From NCBI GenBank assembly GCA_017630115.1, contig JAGBVY010000051.1, forward strand, positions 1-7,618: a DNA stretch of 7,618 bases, written 5' to 3'. Each line of letters opens with the position of its first letter. Positions within the stretch are counted from its first letter, which is position 1. Below the pieces are notes generated by a model. The model worked only from the letters and a program-made list of their open reading frames with translations, was not told the DNA's origin and did no database searches. The stretch is from Tidjanibacter sp. (lineage in GTDB: Bacteria; Bacteroidota; Bacteroidia; Bacteroidales; Rikenellaceae). Below are positions 5,928 through 7,618 of the stretch, piece by piece. The position numbers and the translations under genes are program-made.

Positions 5928-7256
5928 ATGGGAAAAATAGCAATCATTGCGGGTCGCGAATTTAACGAGCGCGTACGCAAAAAAAGTTTTATCATAACCA
6001 CCATACTTATGCCCATCGCCTTTGTGGCGCTGATGTTTGTGCCTGCGCTGATGATGAACATCGGCAGCGACGAGCAGCACCGTATTGTAGTGGTGGACCA
6101 GAGCGGAATGGTGGGCGAGAGGATGGCCGACACCAAGAGCATCGACTTTACCCCCTCCGACAAGAGCGTCGAGGAGCTTACAGCCGCTCCCGAGGAGATT
6201 TTTGGCATACTGGTGGTGGGTAGCGACGTCTTCACCAACCCCTCCAATGTGCAACTGCTCACCTACGAATCCTCCACAATAAACATTGAGAGCGAGATTA
6301 GCGAACAAATAGCATCCATAATTGAATCCGAGAAACTCAAAAGCTACAACATTGAAGACATCGACTCCATCTTGGCAGCCATCGAGACCAATGTCTCGCT
6401 CAAAGTACGACAACTCAACGAGAGTGGCGAGGCGCAGGATAGCTCTTCGATACTCAACATTGCTCTGGCCTATATCTTCGGATTCCTCATCTATATGTTC
6501 GTGTTCCTCTACGGAAATATGGTTATGCAGGGCGTAATCGAGGAGAAGAGCAACAAGGTTATGGAGGTTATGGTGTCGAGCGTCAAGCCATTCCAACTAA
6601 TGATGGGCAAGATTCTCGGCATTGCCTCGGTAGCTGTAACCCAATTTGTCATCTGGGTGGTATTTATCCTCGTTGTTGGGGCGGCAGCAATGAGCCTCTT
6701 GGGAGTTGATGAGATGATGGCCGCGGCACAAGCCAGCGCCGCTATGGATCCCGCAGCACTCACTCAGAGCGCCAACATCCCTGCCATCGACGACGAGATG
6801 CTCTCTATTATCAGTAGTGTCACCAACCCCGCCTACCTGCTGCGTATCTTTGGTGGCTTCCTCATCTACTTCATCGGCGGCTACTTGCTCTATGCGGCTA
6901 TGTTTGCAGCTGTGGGTAGCGCTGTCGATAACGAGAAGGACACCAACAACCTCCAACTACCCATCACCATTCCTCTGATGCTCGCTCTGTTTGTTATGCT
7001 CAGCGCAATGCAAGACCCCCACGGTCCTTTGGCCTTCTGGTTTAGCATCATCCCCTTCACCTCGCCCATTGTTATGATGGTGCGTCTGCCCTATGGTGTT
7101 CCGGGCTGGGAGCTTGCCCTCTCTGTGGGTCTGCTTGTTGTGACCTTCATCGGCATTGTCTATCTGGCCGGCAAAATTTACCGCGTGGGCGTCTTTATGT
7201 ATGGCAAGAAACCCACCCTCGGCGAACTCATCAAATGGTCGAGGTATAAATACTAA
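5928..7256 (+). CDS. ABC transporter permease (NatB / ABC2_membrane_3-like)
   Basis: Membrane subunit partnering the upstream ATPase. The 442-residue product starts with a basic, amphipathic segment (REFNERVRKKS) leading into the first membrane helix (about 20-43). A large extracytoplasmic region of about 130 residues follows (about 44-175), then a block of helices near 176-199, 227-255, 303-328, 342-361, 366-385 and 397-416. The conserved cytoplasmic segment EEKSNKVMEVMVSSVKPFQLMMGK (205-228) is typical of NatB/ABC-2 exporters and probably contacts the ATPase. A Met/Ala-rich loop at about 260-297 separates helices 3 and 4. This topology fits the ABC2_membrane_3 family. The spacer before it (5874-5927) is AT-rich with no promoter match, so the two genes are probably one operon. 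A strong terminator follows 20 nt after the stop. Substrate unknown; sodium or a toxic small molecule is only a family-based guess. Confidence 0.92.
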   Translation: MGKIAIIAGREFNERVRKKSFIITTILMPIAFVALMFVPALMMNIGSDEQHRIVVVDQSGMVGERMADTKSIDFTPSDKSVEELTAAPEEIFGILVVGSDVFTNPSNVQLLTYESSTINIESEISEQIASIIESEKLKSYNIEDIDSILAAIETNVSLKVRQLNESGEAQDSSSILNIALAYIFGFLIYMFVFLYGNMVMQGVIEEKSNKVMEVMVSSVKPFQLMMGKILGIASVAVTQFVIWVVFILVVGAAAMSLLGVDEMMAAAQASAAMDPAALTQSANIPAIDDEMLSIISSVTNPAYLLRIFGGFLIYFIGGYLLYAAMFAAVGSAVDNEKDTNNLQLPITIPLMLALFVMLSAMQDPHGPLAFWFSIIPFTSPIVMMVRLPYGVPGWELALSVGLLVVTFIGIVYLAGKIYRVGVFMYGKKPTLGELIKWSRYKY

Positions 7257-7276
7257 CCTTGGCTGTTTCAGATATG

Positions 7277-7316
7277 GAAGAGGGAAACCGGTGTGGTTTC
7301 CCTCTTCTTTTAGTTT
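7277..7316 (+). terminator. intrinsic terminator of the ABC exporter operon
   Basis: GAAGAGGGAAACC (7277-7289) and GGTTTCCCTCTTC (7295-7307) form a perfect 13-bp stem with a 5-nt loop (GGTGT), followed at once by TTTTAGTTT (7308-7316). It lies 20 nt after the permease stop codon on the same strand, so it should end that transcript. This is the clearest terminator in the window. Confidence 0.92.
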
Positions 7317-7367
7317 GGTTGAGGGAGGTTAGGGAGGTTAGGGAATAGGGTCTATAAGCCCTATAAG

Positions 7368-7421
7368 CTGGGTCTACTGGGTTTACTGGGTTCACTGGGT
7401 TTACTGAGACTTCCCAGTTCT
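7368..7421. repeat. strand-inverted switch within the 9-bp repeat
   Basis: Left of 7404 the units carry CTGGG (CTGGGTTTA type); right of 7413 they carry the reverse complement CCCAG (CCCAGTTCT type). The core motif therefore switches strand at 7404-7412 without leaving the 9-bp register. The arms can pair block by block (ACTGGG with CCCAGT, CTGAGA with TCTCAG) with 3-nt internal mismatches, giving a possible cruciform or RNA hairpin. Confidence 0.65.
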
Positions 7422-7439
7422 CCCAGTCCTCTCAGTTCT

Positions 7440-7547
7440 CCCAGTCCTCTCAGTTCTCTCAGTTCTCTCAGTTCTCCCAGTCCTCCCAGTTCTCTCAGTT
7501 CTCTCAGTTCTCCCAGTCCTCCCAGTTCTCTCAGTTCTCTCAGTTCT
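7440..7547. repeat. 36-bp higher-order tandem repeat
   Basis: The four-unit block CCCAGTCCT-CCCAGTTCT-CTCAGTTCT-CTCAGTTCT occurs at 7476-7511 and again, identically, at 7512-7547. The block at 7440-7475 differs at a single base (CTC for CCC at the start of its second unit). Two identical copies plus one near-identical copy indicate recent expansion, so copy number probably varies between strains. Confidence 0.85.
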
Positions 7548-7571
7548 CTCAGCAACTAACCTCTCCGTCGC

Positions 7572-7618
7572 TTCGCGCCACCTCCCCTGACATAGGGGAG
7601 GAGTGGTTGTGGGGCGAA
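7572..7618. repeat. hairpin-forming intergenic element cut by the window edge
   Basis: CCTCCCCT (7581-7588) and AGGGGAGG (7594-7601) form a perfect 8-bp stem with loop GACAT. Further out, TTCGC (7572-7576) is complementary to the last five bases of the window, GCGAA (7614-7618), and partial CCA/TGG pairing lies between. The inverted repeat therefore probably continues past the right edge, with CCTCTCCGTCG (7560-7570) as a likely outer left arm. It resembles palindromic intergenic elements that are dispersed in many gut bacterial genomes; whether it is multicopy here cannot be seen. Confidence 0.5.

Larger units (their letters stand above)
7323..7552. repeat. 9-bp-register tandem repeat tract
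   Basis: About 25.5 consecutive 9-bp units share one register from 7323 to 7552. GGGAGGTTA occurs twice (7323-7340), then GGGAATAGG. The pair GTCTATAAG/CCCTATAAG spans 7350-7367. Four CTGGGTYYA units span 7368-7403, with CTGAGACTT at 7404-7412 as a junction. Fifteen units of CYCAGTYCT fill 7413-7547, plus a partial CTCAG. The last block is strongly pyrimidine-rich on the plus strand. It begins just after the exporter terminator and contains no credible gene; the repetitive Leu/Glu/Arg/Gly reading frame on the minus strand follows from the period being a multiple of three. It looks like a minisatellite formed by slippage or unequal recombination. Its function is unknown. Confidence 0.9.

Noticed and set aside
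5895..6596. 233-residue open frame on the minus strand opposite the permease
   Set aside because: It is antisense to a well-supported ABC permease gene; the composition (many His, Leu, Val) and lack of motifs fit a shadow frame.
7413..7552. CRISPR array
   Set aside because: The units are contiguous 9-mers with no unique spacers; no repeat of 23-47 bp separated by unrelated spacers and no cas genes are present.
7361..7555. 64-residue Leu/Arg/Glu/Gly repeat open frame on the minus strand
   Set aside because: It is generated by the 9-bp repeat, whose period is a multiple of three; it starts at a TTG, has no promoter or ribosome-binding context, and shows no protein-like composition.

Overview
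The window looks like a chromosomal segment from a member of the Bacteroidota with a moderately GC-rich genome; a gut Rikenellaceae/Alistipes-type organism is possible, but that is inference only. Three things point there. The ATP synthase genes are in the order beta-epsilon-(small membrane protein)-a, with beta and epsilon at the promoter-proximal end. The promoters resemble the Bacteroidota consensus (TTG ... TAnnTTTG). Start codons mostly lack Shine-Dalgarno sequences.

Layout. Positions 21-3420 (minus strand) hold the first four genes of an F-type ATP synthase operon, read right to left: atpD (beta), atpC (a short epsilon), a four-helix membrane protein in the AtpI position, and atpB (subunit a). 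The rest of the operon (c, b, delta, alpha, gamma) would lie beyond the left edge. A good Bacteroidota promoter sits almost on top of the annotated atpD start, which makes a downstream start plausible. Positions 3421-3709 carry no gene but are full of secondary structure: a long imperfect inverted repeat directly upstream of the atp promoter, then four separate perfect hairpins. Positions 3710-4687 (minus) encode a small type I mannose-6-phosphate isomerase (manA). A divergent intergenic region (4688-4928) has a candidate promoter element on each strand.

Positions 4929-7256 (plus) encode a two-gene NatA/NatB-like ABC export system, an ATPase followed by a membrane permease, closed by a strong intrinsic terminator at 7277-7316. 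From 7323 to the right edge there is no gene. A tract of about 230 bp built from several 9-bp unit families in one common register is followed by another hairpin element cut by the window edge.

All the protein genes are housekeeping or common transport genes of recognised families. I found no new multi-gene defence, mobile or biosynthetic system. The parts that merit a second look are non-coding: the 9-bp-register repeat tract with its internal strand inversion, the edge hairpin, the structured manA-atpD spacer, and the atpD start/promoter overlap.
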